Source: Hydractinia symbiolongicarpus (Eukaryota > Cnidaria > Hydrozoa > Anthoathecata > Hydractiniidae). Taken from it: a stretch of 64,000 bases of DNA. The notes beneath the pieces were generated by a model. The model made no database searches. It saw nothing but the letters and a program-made list of their open reading frames with translations, and had not been told where the DNA came from. The stretch is taken from positions 12,979,501-13,043,500 of the forward strand of contig NC_079886.1 in assembly GCF_029227915.1 (NCBI RefSeq). Reading direction: 5' to 3'. Below, piece after piece: positions 30,502 through 39,942 of the stretch. Both the position numbers and the translations under genes were made by a program. Position 1 is the first letter of the stretch. Each line of letters starts with the position of its first letter.

Positions 30502-30877
30502 ATGGCAAGCATATTAGTACTCGCGGGTGGGGCTATAATCAATGCTCTAGCATTCTCGGGGAGTAACTATCTGTTCAGTAAGCTGTAAAAAGCATGATAA
30601 AGCAATTGAACAACAGCAAGCTGCTCAAGCACAGTGGGTAAGAGATCGGCAGGCAAAGATCGATTGGTATAACCATCAACGAGAGCTGAAAAGGCAAGCT
30701 GGAGAGAGCTTGAAGGAGCTCGATGAAGGTATGAGAGACTATTACATCGCAACGATCGAAAAAGCTCCAAAACTATCCGATTTTTACACGCCCAGCAAGC
30801 AGCAACAAGACGGTGAGCTAACGTTTATCGTTGGATCCTTAGCCCTCCTTGGTTTTGCAGCGTACAAATGGGCGTAA
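30502..30877 (+). pseudogene. Small two-span membrane protein, frameshifted (B)
   Basis: It has the same architecture and the same break (FSKL followed by TAA) as A. The downstream frame keeps a charged helix (RDRQAKIDWYNHQRELKRQ), DFYTPS, and a C-terminal hydrophobic helix. The 3' part is well conserved, including in C, which suggests the product mattered until recently. Confidence 0.7.
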
Positions 30878-30910
30878 AATGTTTTCGACATGTCGAATAT
30901 TAAAATAAAC

Positions 30911-31922
30911 ATGTCGAAACATATTATTACTCCAGAAGAAGCGAAAAAATTAAGCAGTATTTATTATACCCCTGAAAATCTCTGGACTGGTCGGAAGGCT
31001 GTTAAATTGCTGGCTGAGCACAGTGGACTACCTAAAAAGAAAGTCGTACACTGGCTATCTCGTCAGTTGCTCTGGCTCAGACATATTCCAGGACCTAAAA
31101 GGATTGATTACCCGCATTTTACAATCACAAGGCTTAATGAAATGCACCAATTTGATTTGCTCTACATGCCTCATGATCGCCTGTATGGCTCGAAATACAA
31201 ATATATCCTCACAGGGATCGATGTAGCCTCGAGATACAAGGTAGCTAGACCATTGAGAACGAAGAAAGCCAGCGAAGTCGCTGACATGATCAAGGACATT
31301 TACGCGAAGCCCGGAGGCAAAGCAGGACCTTTACGCTATCCGAAGATCTTCCAGTGTGACAACGGTAGTGAGTTCAAGTCAGATGTGACAAAACTGCTAG
31401 AAGGCAATGGGGTCGAGATTAAGCGTGCAACCACCAAATATCATCATACGTTCACAGCCTTTGTCGAGTCCTATAACAAGGTGCTCGCTGAGAGACTTTT
31501 CAAGTCCCAGGATGCACAAGAGTTGGTCACTGATGAGACTAGTACCACATGGGTGAAACATCTGTACACTATCGTGAAGAGCATGAACAATACCAAGACT
31601 GCCATGATTGGTATGAAACCCAACAAGGCAATCAAGCTAGATCGCCTGCGCCTCCGTCCTGACGGGCATGAAGTCCTACTTACGAAAGGCGATCGCCTGC
31701 GGCTCCGTCCTGACGGGCAGGAAAAGCCGTTACCTGAGGACGGTCTTTACTTGTACCTACTGCAACCTAGAGAAGAGCATGGTGATGCGAGAAGACGTGC
31801 TACCAAACAACCGTGTGCTATATTACTTGCAAGACGGGCCAGAGCGGAGCTTTGTTTCAGAAGAGTTGATGCTGATACCAGAGGATGTTCAAGTACCTCC
31901 AGAGCATGTCAAGGAGTGGTAA
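30911..31922 (+). pseudogene. RVE/DDE integrase, C-terminal deletion and frameshift (B)
   Basis: The start at 30911 follows TAAAATAAAC. The DDE triad is present: MHQFDLLYM, FQCDNGSEF and FVESYNK with the expected Glu. Two GATCGCC-type mini-repeats (31640-31668, 31691-31720) insert DRLRLRPDG peptides into the linker before LYLYLLQ. A deletion near 31800 removes the WSKKTYRLDRIV segment and shifts the frame; the conserved end PPEHVKEW is in another frame and stops at 31922. Enzymatic core is intact, C-terminal domain is not. Confidence 0.85.
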
Positions 31923-31931
31923 ACTGACGAT

Positions 31932-31968
31932 ATTTTTTTTTGTAATCTATCAGGGTTACAAAAAAAAT
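31932..31968. terminator. Stem-loop between convergent integrase and BRO genes (B)
   Basis: A run of T followed by GTAA pairs with TTAC followed by a run of A, around TCTATCAGGG. It is the counterpart of 14389-14414 in A. Confidence 0.65.
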
Positions 31969-31969
31969 C

Positions 31970-32707
31970 CTAGATCTCGGCAAGCTCCATCAATCTCTGA
32001 TGTGTATAATTACGACCTAATCGAAAGTGCCTTGGACGTTCGGGATTTACTTCAATGCATCCACGCTCTCGGAGCCAGTTGTAATGTACAATGGCATTTG
32101 GGGTTTCTGCAAGAACGACGAGTTGACCGTTGGGATGATCTGTTAACTTGTTGCGAATCTTTTGCGCTACATAGCCTTGTTGCCCACATATAGCGACATA
32201 CGGATATTCATCATCGTTATTCTTTTGGATTATAACCATTCCGTTATCCTTTCTAGGATCTTGCGCACATGGAACATGTCGCTGTCGTAGCTCTATGATT
32301 TCTTGCTCTTGTGCGGCTATCGTTCGATCCTTGTAATTCAAGTCGTTGTAGCGCAGAACCAGCTCCGCTTTCTTTTTTCCAACAAACCAATCCAAAAATG
32401 GTTCTGCTTCAGGTCTACCACACCTCAAGAGGAAGCAGTAAAGGCCTGGCTCTGTCAGCAAAACTGTGTTTGGATGAAGGGGGGCGATATCGACCCCCTT
32501 GTCTTCTGCGGCACTTTTAACCTCCCAGGCCCGCTTTACATGCTTCTCCGGTACATGTGCCTGAATAGCTTTTCTACCATCACGATTATCGTTATACCCG
32601 ACAGCTCTCCAAACATCGGAGGCAACGATGTATTGACCTATATACTGACCTTTATACCGAAATGATCGGACTTGCTTTCCTTCAAAAAAATTACTGACCA
32701 AGGACAT
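31970..32707 (-). CDS. BRO-family protein, open frame (B)
   Basis: Bro-N (YIVASDVWRAVGY, HVPEKH, TEPGLYCFLLR) is joined by a short linker to the C-terminal BRO domain (KNNDDEYPYVAICGQQ, LRERGCIEVNPERPRHF). The start at 32707 (MSLVSNFFEGK) aligns with A and follows TAAGAAAT; the frame also extends to 32725. Bro-N domains bind DNA. B lacks the acidic coiled-coil linker of A. The 5' part lies in a 235-bp tandem duplication with the neighbouring gene's 3' end. Confidence 0.85.
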   Translation of the reverse strand: MSLVSNFFEGKQVRSFRYKGQYIGQYIVASDVWRAVGYNDNRDGRKAIQAHVPEKHVKRAWEVKSAAEDKGVDIAPLHPNTVLLTEPGLYCFLLRCGRPEAEPFLDWFVGKKKAELVLRYNDLNYKDRTIAAQEQEIIELRQRHVPCAQDPRKDNGMVIIQKNNDDEYPYVAICGQQGYVAQKIRNKLTDHPNGQLVVLAETPNAIVHYNWLRERGCIEVNPERPRHFRLGRNYTHQRLMELAEI

Positions 32708-33071
32708 ATTTCTTATACACGCCAAGGCTCAACCACAGTTTTTTTGTGATTCGAAAAAAGTCACAAAATTACGAGGTCCAATAACGAACACCAAGCTGAG
32801 GAAGCCATGGATATTTTTTGCATAACTCTTGCCCGTCAGCTCTCCAAACATCGGAGGCAACGATGTATTGACCTATATACTGACCTTTATACCGAAATGA
32901 TCGGACTTGCTTTCCTTCAAAAAAATTACTGACCAAGGACATATTTCTTATACACGCCAAGGCTCAACCACAGTTTTTTTGTGATTCGAAAAAAGTCACA
33001 AAATTACGAAGTCCAATAACGAACACCAAGCTGAGGAAGCCATGGATATTTTTTGCATAACTCTTGCCCGT
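32602..33071. repeat. 235-bp tandem duplication (two units)
   Basis: Units 32602-32836 and 32837-33071 are almost identical. Each holds the first codons of BRO, the intergenic stem-loop and the last codons of the 60-aa-type gene. The breakpoint joins BRO sequence to the GGGCA end of a GATCGCC-type mini-repeat over CTG-CGGG microhomology. Confidence 0.85.
32769..32942 (-). other. Chimeric ORF made by the tandem duplication
   Basis: The first about 35 residues copy the BRO N-terminus (MSLVSNFFEGKQVRSF) and the rest copies the end of the small gene (ELCKKYPWLPQLGV), joined at Asp-Gly of the mini-repeat. It keeps BRO's upstream motif, so expression is possible, but it contains only part of Bro-N. 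A by-product rather than a selected gene is most likely. Confidence 0.6.
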
Positions 33072-33213
33072 CAGGACGGAGCCGCAGGCGATCAATATCC
33101 CGAGTCGTGTTTACCAGTTTGCTGTCATCGTCATCATGCACTGCATCTATCAGTCTGTCGTGGGCTCTCAAAAGAGCTTGATACACAGCTTTAATTACGC
33201 TCTCATTATTCAT
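33004..33213 (-). CDS. Small conserved protein with inserted mini-repeat, 69 aa (B)
   Basis: This is the homologue of 11943-12125. It is the same protein except for nine extra codons encoding RLRLRPDG between TTRDI and ELC, an exact 27-base insertion (within 33064-33093). The frame remains open and the start follows ATAAGAAAAG. Confidence 0.75.
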   Translation of the reverse strand: MNNESVIKAVYQALLRAHDRLIDAVHDDDDSKLVNTTRDIDRLRLRPDGQELCKKYPWLPQLGVRYWTS

Positions 33214-33234
33214 CTTTTCTTATATGTTAAGAGT

Positions 33235-33828
33235 CTAACCAACAATCTTGTAACTTCTAGGATGCTCCAGTCTTACATATAGGCAAGCGTGCTTTGACTT
33301 TTTGAGCTGAGCCTTGATGTTTTCACAGTCGCTGATCACGTTTGTTTCCTCGTCGACGAGTTTCATGTCTGATCGTTCGTTGGGGTACCACATGAACAAC
33401 TGCTTTTTTTGCCTTCGAAGGTTCTTCGGCAAGGCGGTATACGACTGCGTTAGTAGCCAGAGACTGTGTTTGCGATGTCTACCACTGATGGCAAGCTCAA
33501 GCAAGGGCTGTCCCTTTTTATCAAGGCTATCGTCGGCTATCATATCGTCAACGATAAACAACGTCTCTTCGCCCGCCAGCAATGACGACAGTTTTTGGAT
33601 ACACTCAAACAGCTGCTCCTTGGGCTCCACCAGGAACACGTAGTCATCCCTCCATAGCGAGGATCTCTCTTGATAGGTCTTGTTCCAGCGGATTGTAGGG
33701 CAGAGAATGACAATGTTGTGGAAATGGTGCCTATACTCGTTTTCAAGCAAATCCAGGACACGCTGCGTCTTGCCACAGCTTGTCGGTCCAGTAAAGATTG
33801 CTGTATGCGGGTCTTTGACAATGTCCAT
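33235..33828 (-). CDS. A32/FtsK-HerA-like packaging ATPase (B)
   Basis: Walker A GPTSCGKT, Walker B LFIVDDM, and LLTQSY are all present in an open frame. The start at 33828 (MDIVKDPHT) matches A and follows TTGAATAAA; the frame extends further upstream (to 33861) without homology. It differs from the A protein at many scattered positions, far more than the penton-type protein does. Confidence 0.9.
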   Translation of the reverse strand: MDIVKDPHTAIFTGPTSCGKTQRVLDLLENEYRHHFHNIVILCPTIRWNKTYQERSSLWRDDYVFLVEPKEQLFECIQKLSSLLAGEETLFIVDDMIADDSLDKKGQPLLELAISGRHRKHSLWLLTQSYTALPKNLRRQKKQLFMWYPNERSDMKLVDEETNVISDCENIKAQLKKSKHACLYVRLEHPRSYKIVG

Positions 33829-33837
33829 TTTATTCAA

Positions 33838-33869
33838 AGCCGTGTTTGCCCTCCACGACAAACACGGCT
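33838..33869 (-). terminator. Stem-loop upstream of the ATPase gene, after 33879 gene (B)
   Basis: AGCCGTGTTTG pairs exactly with CAAACACGGCT around ten bases. The position matches 11298-11318 in A, but the sequence does not. Confidence 0.65.
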
Positions 33870-33878
33870 TTTTCGCAA

Positions 33879-34121
33879 TTATTTTGGAGGCATCATGGAA
33901 CGCTTATACCACCCTTGTTTTATCGCGTAATCGTCGAATAACATCGCTCCTGTCATATAGCCAGCGAGCTTCAAGCCGTCCTCCATGTCCATCTTGGCCC
34001 CCGGTCTAGAAACTCCCAGAGCCTTTTTCGCGCCTAGCGCCAAGACAATAGTATAGGATACTAGTCTGAGAGATTCCCACAAGGAATCGACGACTTCTTT
34101 CTGATACTCTTTGCTGCTCAT
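33879..34121 (-). CDS. Small conserved Polinton membrane protein (80 aa, B)
   Basis: Homologue of 11036-11281 with the same length, a hydrophobic segment (LVSYTIVLALGAKKALGV) and a KMDMEDGLKLAGYM motif. The start follows TTAATAA. Divergence from A is very strong compared with neighbouring genes. Confidence 0.65.
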   Translation of the reverse strand: MSSKEYQKEVVDSLWESLRLVSYTIVLALGAKKALGVSRPGAKMDMEDGLKLAGYMTGAMLFDDYAIKQGWYKRSMMPPK

Positions 34122-34130
34122 TTATTAAGG

Positions 34131-34529
34131 TTATCGCATCTTGAAAATGTCGATATGACGCCCTTCCGCTGACACGGTCGCCAGGCGATCGCGTTGCTTT
34201 TGCGTGGGTTGAGACGGCCCTTGCTCATGCTGAGCCGCCAGGCGATCCGCTGGCGCACCTGTGGAGACGGTTTCAGCAGGCTTCTTACGTATGTAATAGA
34301 CTGCCACGCAAACAGCAAGTACGGCAGCTAGACCTCCAGCGACATAGAGACTGTCTGGGAACTTGTGAGGACTTGCGACAGGTTCCTGACCCTCTTGCGA
34401 AGTACTTTTGCCCAAGTTCTTCTGTAAGTCAGCCTTGTTCTTGCGATTCCATTCAGCAAGTTTTTTTCCAGCAGCAACACGACCCTCATTCTTCTTGGTT
34501 ATGACTTGGTTAGATTGTTCTTCACTCAT
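34131..34529 (-). CDS. Small basic single-span membrane protein (132 aa, B)
   Basis: The basic N-terminus (GRVAAGKKLAEWNRKNKADL) leads to a transmembrane helix (SLYVAGGLAAVLAVCVAVYYI), then a tail with two DRLA-type mini-repeats (34171-34190 and 34221-34246) ending HIDIFKMR. The ATG is intact after CTAAATAA. Same plan as the A protein at 10636-11025. Confidence 0.7.
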   Translation of the reverse strand: MSEEQSNQVITKKNEGRVAAGKKLAEWNRKNKADLQKNLGKSTSQEGQEPVASPHKFPDSLYVAGGLAAVLAVCVAVYYIRKKPAETVSTGAPADRLAAQHEQGPSQPTQKQRDRLATVSAEGRHIDIFKMR

Positions 34530-34811
34530 TTATTTAGACTTGCCCTTGGAAAAATAGTAGATGAAAAGAGGTCGTTATCCGAAGTGCCCAGATCGGGGGT
34601 AGAGGTGACTGTCGATTCAACAGGGACCTATAATGAAGGAAAAGCCATCGTTTTAAACGACCAAAGGCAAGCTTGGGCTAAAAATTTTGTAAAGAGCTTT
34701 ACAAAATTTCCTTTTAGTGACAAATCAGTGAATTTTCGACTTTTCTAGTAGAGCCAAGTTTTGCTCAAAATTTCTTCGTCTACCATCCAATACTGCCTTT
34801 TCAATTTTTTG
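34530..34811. other. Non-coding gap, 280 bp
   Basis: No convincing ORF. A short inverted repeat (TTTTGTAAAG/CTTTACAAAA, about 34684-34706) may be a gene-end stem-loop for 34812-35438. The gap is longer than in A, where only 78 bases separate the equivalent genes. Confidence 0.4.
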
Positions 34812-35438
34812 TTAAATATCTGACTGCTCCCCATCTTCTTCTTGCTGTTCATCATCTCGCTTTTCATCTGTCTTGGACACATGCTTCACAGAGAGCTGAG
34901 TGTGATTAATGGTATGAGCAGCAACCAATAGTGGCGCTAGAAATTTTTCAAAGGCAGAGTACACAAGGATCCCCAAATCTGCCATGGAGTCCTTGATAAT
35001 CGGATCTTCCTCGATGTCTTTTTTCAGACCCTCCGCACTATCTAGTTTAACAACATTACCTACGGCCTTCGCGTACATGCTAATCGCATGTGAAGATAGT
35101 GCCTTGGCGGTCTTTTCTCCTTTCTCGTGAATTTCACGTTGAACGAATTCCGCATACGCTTTTTCGATCACCTCATCTGATGCCTTGTCAGCAAAGCTTT
35201 CAGTACATTTCTTCGGCAAGAGATGCTGTTTGCCTTTGCGTATAGCTTCTTTCAAAGCTTGACGTTTGTCGATAGGTTTTTCACGATGTTCAAAAGCTTC
35301 TGCTTGTGTGTCTGCAACATCAAATATAGCTGTAATCTCACTCATCTTTATTAGAAGCCTTCTATAGCGCAAAAAGCAGAGCACGATCAAGACGTACGGA
35401 AGGATTATTGCTACGGTGAGGCTTATGTCGTTCATCAT
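34812..35438 (-). CDS. Membrane-anchored conserved protein with internal second start (B)
   Basis: Homologue of 9937-10557: MMNDISLTVAIILPYVLIV plus RYRR, then MSEITAIF at 35345 preceded by CTAATAAAG. Keeping a motif directly before the internal ATG in both copies suggests two products, one anchored and one soluble. The rest is charged and helical with a hydrophobic patch FLAPLLVAAH. Function unknown. Confidence 0.7.
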   Translation of the reverse strand: MMNDISLTVAIILPYVLIVLCFLRYRRLLIKMSEITAIFDVADTQAEAFEHREKPIDKRQALKEAIRKGKQHLLPKKCTESFADKASDEVIEKAYAEFVQREIHEKGEKTAKALSSHAISMYAKAVGNVVKLDSAEGLKKDIEEDPIIKDSMADLGILVYSAFEKFLAPLLVAAHTINHTQLSVKHVSKTDEKRDDEQQEEDGEQSDI

Positions 35439-35562
35439 TTTTATTTTTCAAAACAAAACCCTCGCAAGGGAACCCTCTGGGTTTTTGTTGTTGTTGTTGT
35501 TTGAACCCAGAGGGTTTTTGTTGGGTTCGCTTACATTGTGTACATTTTTTACTGTCCTCCAT
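35362..35562 (-). CDS. Small CxxC ORF with Gln tract between polymerase and anchored protein (B)
   Basis: It reads MEDSKKCTQCKRTQQ, then KPSGF-K-Q5-KPRGF and FPCEGF, followed by frame sequence overlapping the next gene. The two Cys pairs could hold zinc. The middle is a DNA hairpin (35471-35483 with 35504-35516) around CAA repeats. A deletion removes this whole segment from element A. Coding status is uncertain. Confidence 0.4.
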   Translation of the reverse strand: MEDSKKCTQCKRTQQKPSGFKQQQQQKPRGFPCEGFVLKNKNDERHKPHRSNNPSVRLDRALLFAL

Positions 35563-35571
35563 CTTGTTACT

Positions 35572-35596
35572 TTTTGTGAAGTGGTACTTCACAAAA
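35572..35596 (-). terminator. Stem-loop just downstream of the polymerase gene (B)
   Basis: TTTTGTGAAGT pairs exactly with ACTTCACAAAA around GGT. It lies 25 bases after the polymerase stop codon, where a 3'-end signal would be expected. Confidence 0.65.
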
Positions 35597-35620
35597 CTCT
35601 GGACGGGGAAACCTCACTAC

Positions 35621-38600
35621 CTACAACTCTAGCGGTACTGTGTGGATGCCGTCAGCGTGCACCTTCCGCTTATCATAAAACGCCGAGAGGCCCAGCTTGT
35701 TTTGTTCGTACGTAACCATCCCCTGGTTGCGCACCCGGAAACCTACGTTTTTCGCAGTGTCAATAGAGCCATTCAACGCGTTCTTATACCTCTCCCATGT
35801 CATAGAGTTCTGCTTCTTCGATATGCCTTTACACGAGAATTTTGTGCCCTCTTTCCCTTCGAAGAAATAGCACTTGGCTGTCGTGGCAATCATCCTAAAC
35901 CCCATAAACTCAAGCTTAAACAAGCCTCCTGTTCGACTCGAATACTTGTCGGTTACCAGCCAGTTTTTCACGTCTTTGTCGTACTCGTCAAGCAGTTCAG
36001 GGCGAACAACATCACGTAACTCTTCTCTAGAGATGTCAAAATAGGCACTGTCCGTATCCATGTAAATGTATTCAAAGTCTCGACGATCCACGTACTTGTC
36101 AATGAAGTCGTAGTAAAATTCCAGCATGCGCAATTTGGCCAGCTGGTACACCGCAATGCCGCACTGGTACGCTCTGTCGATATGCACCTTTTTCTTTCCT
36201 TCTCGGATCTCGTAAGCATCGCCTATCTCTTCAAGGTCTTCAAGGTATGGCGATCTCATCGCTGCATCCACCTTCTTTTCATCTCTCGTAAAGATGGTGT
36301 TCGCGTGTCTCGCTAGGTCCTCGATCATTTTCCCATAGAACGAGTTCCCTTTCAGCTTGGCTGTATCTCCCGCAATACGCTTGTCAGGGTCTTTATCGGC
36401 TTGTCGTCGTGCATCCGCAATTTCTTCCGGAAACCATGCAAATGGCTTACCTCGTTTGTACTTGATGAACTGGTGAAACGCTGTCACCTTTAGGCCATGG
36501 TCGAGGTACCACTTTAGCACCGGAGTGTATAACAAGATCTTTTTAGCTTTCATCAACCCTAGAAGCTTACGTGTGCCTGAAATACGTTTGCGCCCTGTTG
36601 CTTTTAGGTACTTGTGCATGTGCTCGGGGATTTGATCGTCGGGTATCTCCTTGACCACAAATAGCGGAGCCATCTCGCTGAATTTGTCATACAGTTCCAG
36701 AGGGACCTCGATATCGACCTGCGCAAAACCGAAGAGGGATCCATTTTGCACACCTTGTGTTAGTAGCTCGAGATTGTGTTTCGCTGTCGGTGTAGGCACC
36801 TTGATCAGCTTCTCCTTCCCACAAGGAAAGTCTTGCATCAACGTACTCGGGTACAGCATGTTCGCGTCAAACCCAAAACAGTTTTGCACTTCCGTGGCTC
36901 CTTGTAGATGTGGGATCTGATACCCGTCACGTCTCTCTCGTGGTACCTACAGAACACGATGGCAGGCCCTCCCACCATGCCCGTTTGAAGCAGTTCATAC
37001 GCCTCATTCTTCGTGCACTCAGTGCAAGCCTTTTGCACCTTTTTGCACGCCTTGCAACTCTTGTTGAAGCAGTATGCTTACAAGGCTCTCCTGGAGCGTA
37101 TAGCTCTTGCTTTGGATTCAGTCGTAGAGACTTGTTCAAGACGTAGCGCATCGATACGCCTGGAATGCTTACCGCATCTTTCAAAATGTCTATCTCGTCG
37201 TCGTAGTACTGCCGCCTTGTCTTGTCCACGGCTTCGATGAAAGGTTCCACGTCGGCTAAATTGTACTCGCGCAACCAGTCCATCATGGTAACGCAGCCTC
37301 GCTTGTAAAACTCTGCACGGAATGTTTCGTACTCATCAAGAGAGAGGGTGTTTTTACCAATAAAACTGCTATAAAAGTGTTCGTGCTCCACGGGGCCGAC
37401 GTGGTTTAGCTTGTCATAGCTCGTCAGCCACTCGTAGGGGAACACCAGCTTTTCGAGCTTGCAATCCAGAGACTTGCACCATAGGTCGTAGCTCATACTA
37501 GGAGCTATAAAATTTTTGATATCGATAAATTTGAACCTCGAGGTCGTGAGGAACATGTAGTCGTTGTCTTTCTTCGCCACGTTGATCTTTTCGCTATCGC
37601 CTCTGACAATTTGATCGACAAAGTACCGCTTGATCATGTTCAGGTCATACTTTCCACTGTTGAAACCTATCACGGCCATTTGGTTTACCCACTCGTTCCA
37701 TGCCTTCTGAGTCTTGTCTGGAAGCATGTCAAAATCATCGGGTCTTGGATACATTCTCTCCACGTCTTTCACGATGAGGGTGTGTCTCTTTTCGAGCTGC
37801 TCCACAAATCGTTCAACCAAGATCTTGGGATCATCGTGCACCAAGAACGTTGGATCTCCGTTCAGACTATCGTGAATGGCGACGCTGACCAGTACATGCT
37901 CCGAGATGTATGTTAGATCGGATGTTTGCCGCTGGTGTAAAGGTGCTAGGAGGGCCTCGAAATCAAACACGATGTAGTGAGGGTAGGGTCGAAATTTTTT
38001 CTTGAAGTACCTCTTGGCTTTGGGTGGGCTCTCACACTCCCACACTGTGACGAGGTTGTAGCCAAGTTTTCGGATGCCTTACTCCTTAGACTTGGTGGCC
38101 GTATATCGATATTTATTCGTGTTTGTTCCTTGGCAGGGGCATCCGTGCCACTTGCACCCGTGGTACTCATAGACTGTTTTGGTCTGAGGTTCATAGCCGT
38201 CTACAAGGCAGACTTGGTTTTCCTTTTTGCCATAGCGAATCACGCGTTCTCCTCCATGCCCACACAGCGCGTGATGGATGTGTCTTCCAGTTTCCCTCGA
38301 CATGTGCTCAAGCCATTTACAAGCGTCATAGCTGAAGCCCTCACCGTAAAAGACCTTCTCTGGCTTGCTAGGCATGCGCTTGACCTTCTCGCCTTTGCAG
38401 ATGATAGTCGGCTTTTTTCCCTCGCACTCGTTCTTTTTATGCCTTGTTAGGTTTTCAACTCTGGTGAATAGCTGTTTGCAGGCTTCGCATTCCCAGTGTT
38501 GCGTTAAAACATCTATCTTTTTAATGTAAAAACAGTGCCCATCCAACATACCAAGGTTGATCGTGTCTAAATCTTTTTTGTATTGATTTTGACCGTACAC

Positions 38601-39641
38601 AAGTCTCCAGGGTGCCTTTTCAGAGTTTGTCAGGGGCTCAAAGACTCTGATGTTGATCTTGAAACGCTTCGCTATCCCCTCAAAGTCAACGAGCTTCGTA
38701 GCACGTACATCTTCCCTCTTTAGTTTGGGATTCTCGTAGTACTCGCGTGCTAGCGCGAGAGCTGGTCTCGTGACACGTATCTCGGGCTGCTGTCCTTCTT
38801 CACGGTAGTGTACGGCAAAACATCTCCAGACACACAAATTGTCGGTTCTCTCATCCTCCTTGTCAAAGCTGTAGATGCACCTCTTCTTTCGCAACCAGTC
38901 TGGTAAAGGTCCACAGCCTAACAGGGGCTCCCTTGTGGAGATGATCTTGATCTGCACATGCTGGAAGACTATTTTCCCTTCGTACGATCCTTGGGTCTCG
39001 ATTGTTCTTTCTGGTGGCAAGTACGCCTTCCCCCAAAACTCATGATCTCCTAGATCTAATCGCTGCATTTCGCATTTTTCGATAAAGGCTTGTCAGATGT
39101 CAGCTAGGCTCGTAAGCGATCCTTCGCTTCCCTTGGTCTTGTGATACGGAGCCGTGCCACCTCCTGCTTCGTAGATGGTGCAAGCAAAACTGTAGACTAC
39201 CTTGACTCTCATGTCTATGTAGGGCGTAATTTTGCGCATGATGGTCTCCGCCAGTGGCTGATTAAGGTTCTTGTTGAACCGCCATGTCTTGACGCGATTT
39301 CCGTCTTCCAACATCTGTGTGTCATTTTCATCAAAAATATGCTGAATGTCTTCGACGCCTTCGGATCGGTTTTTCTCTTGTGGGAACATGTGCTTGATGT
39401 CTTCGACTCCGCTGTATTCGTCTTGTATGTCTCCAGCATCATAAAAGTCCTCTCGCGCTTCTCTCTCGATTTCATCGTGCAGTGTTGCCCTTCCAGCAAT
39501 TTGCTCCCTCACCCTGTTATAATAATGCCTAACAGTGTCTCGCACGCTCTGTAGTCGACCTGCAAGGGCATCGCGAGTTGCTCCTACTGGCGCTGAGACA
39601 GCGCTATATAATTTACTAATTGCATTCTTGAACCAACTCAT
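35621..39641 (-). pseudogene. Protein-primed family B DNA polymerase, broken copy B
   Basis: Same domain order as A: MSWFKNAI start inside the TIR, Cys/His finger (CEACKQLFTRVENLTRH), YEYHGCKWHGCPC, VFDFEALL, GFNSGKYDLN, then KLKGNSFYGKM and YMDTDSAYF. Lesions differ from A: an in-frame TGA near 39089 caused by a 3-base insertion, TAA at 38079-38081, and frameshifts near 37075 and 36890 around polymerase motif A. The proper C-terminus (HTVPLEL and stop) survives here. It would replicate the element ends by protein priming, as known for this family. Confidence 0.92.
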
Positions 39642-39942
39642 ATCTCTTTATTATAAGTACATTCAGACTTCAACTAACAGAGGTCGCAATTTTGAGTAGG
39701 GAATTTCCCTTTCTATTCAAACAGATTTGCGCGTTTGTTGATGTCAGCAGTTTTGTCGAGTGCCGTCATTTTTGATGATGTCAGCAAATTTGTTGGATAT
39801 CACGTGACTTGTTTACTCATTTGAGGTATGATGAAATCTGTGACGTCACAGCTGTTTTAAGGGGTCTAAAAGCAGCGTTTTTTAATAGGGGTTTGACCGT
39901 CGAAAACCTAAACTGTACTTTAATTACCTCCCTACTCTAGCT
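39619..39942. repeat. Right TIR of element B
   Basis: Inverse of 23875-24200, again extending through ATG and the MSWFKNAI codons. Small indels near 39775-39795 separate the two copies. Confidence 0.93.

Larger units (their letters stand above)
23875..39942 (-). mobile_element. Polinton/Maverick-type virus-like element B (16.1 kb)
   Basis: The TIRs of about 325 bp start AGCTAGAGTAGG. GTATG flanks both ends (23870-23874 and 39943-39947), extending to GTATGA if the first A of the left end is counted. Gene order equals that of A read in reverse, except that Fic and the neighbouring unknown ORF are missing and a small CxxC ORF is present. Polymerase and integrase are broken. It carries nine of the ten GATCGCC-type mini-repeats in the window. 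Confidence 0.93.
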
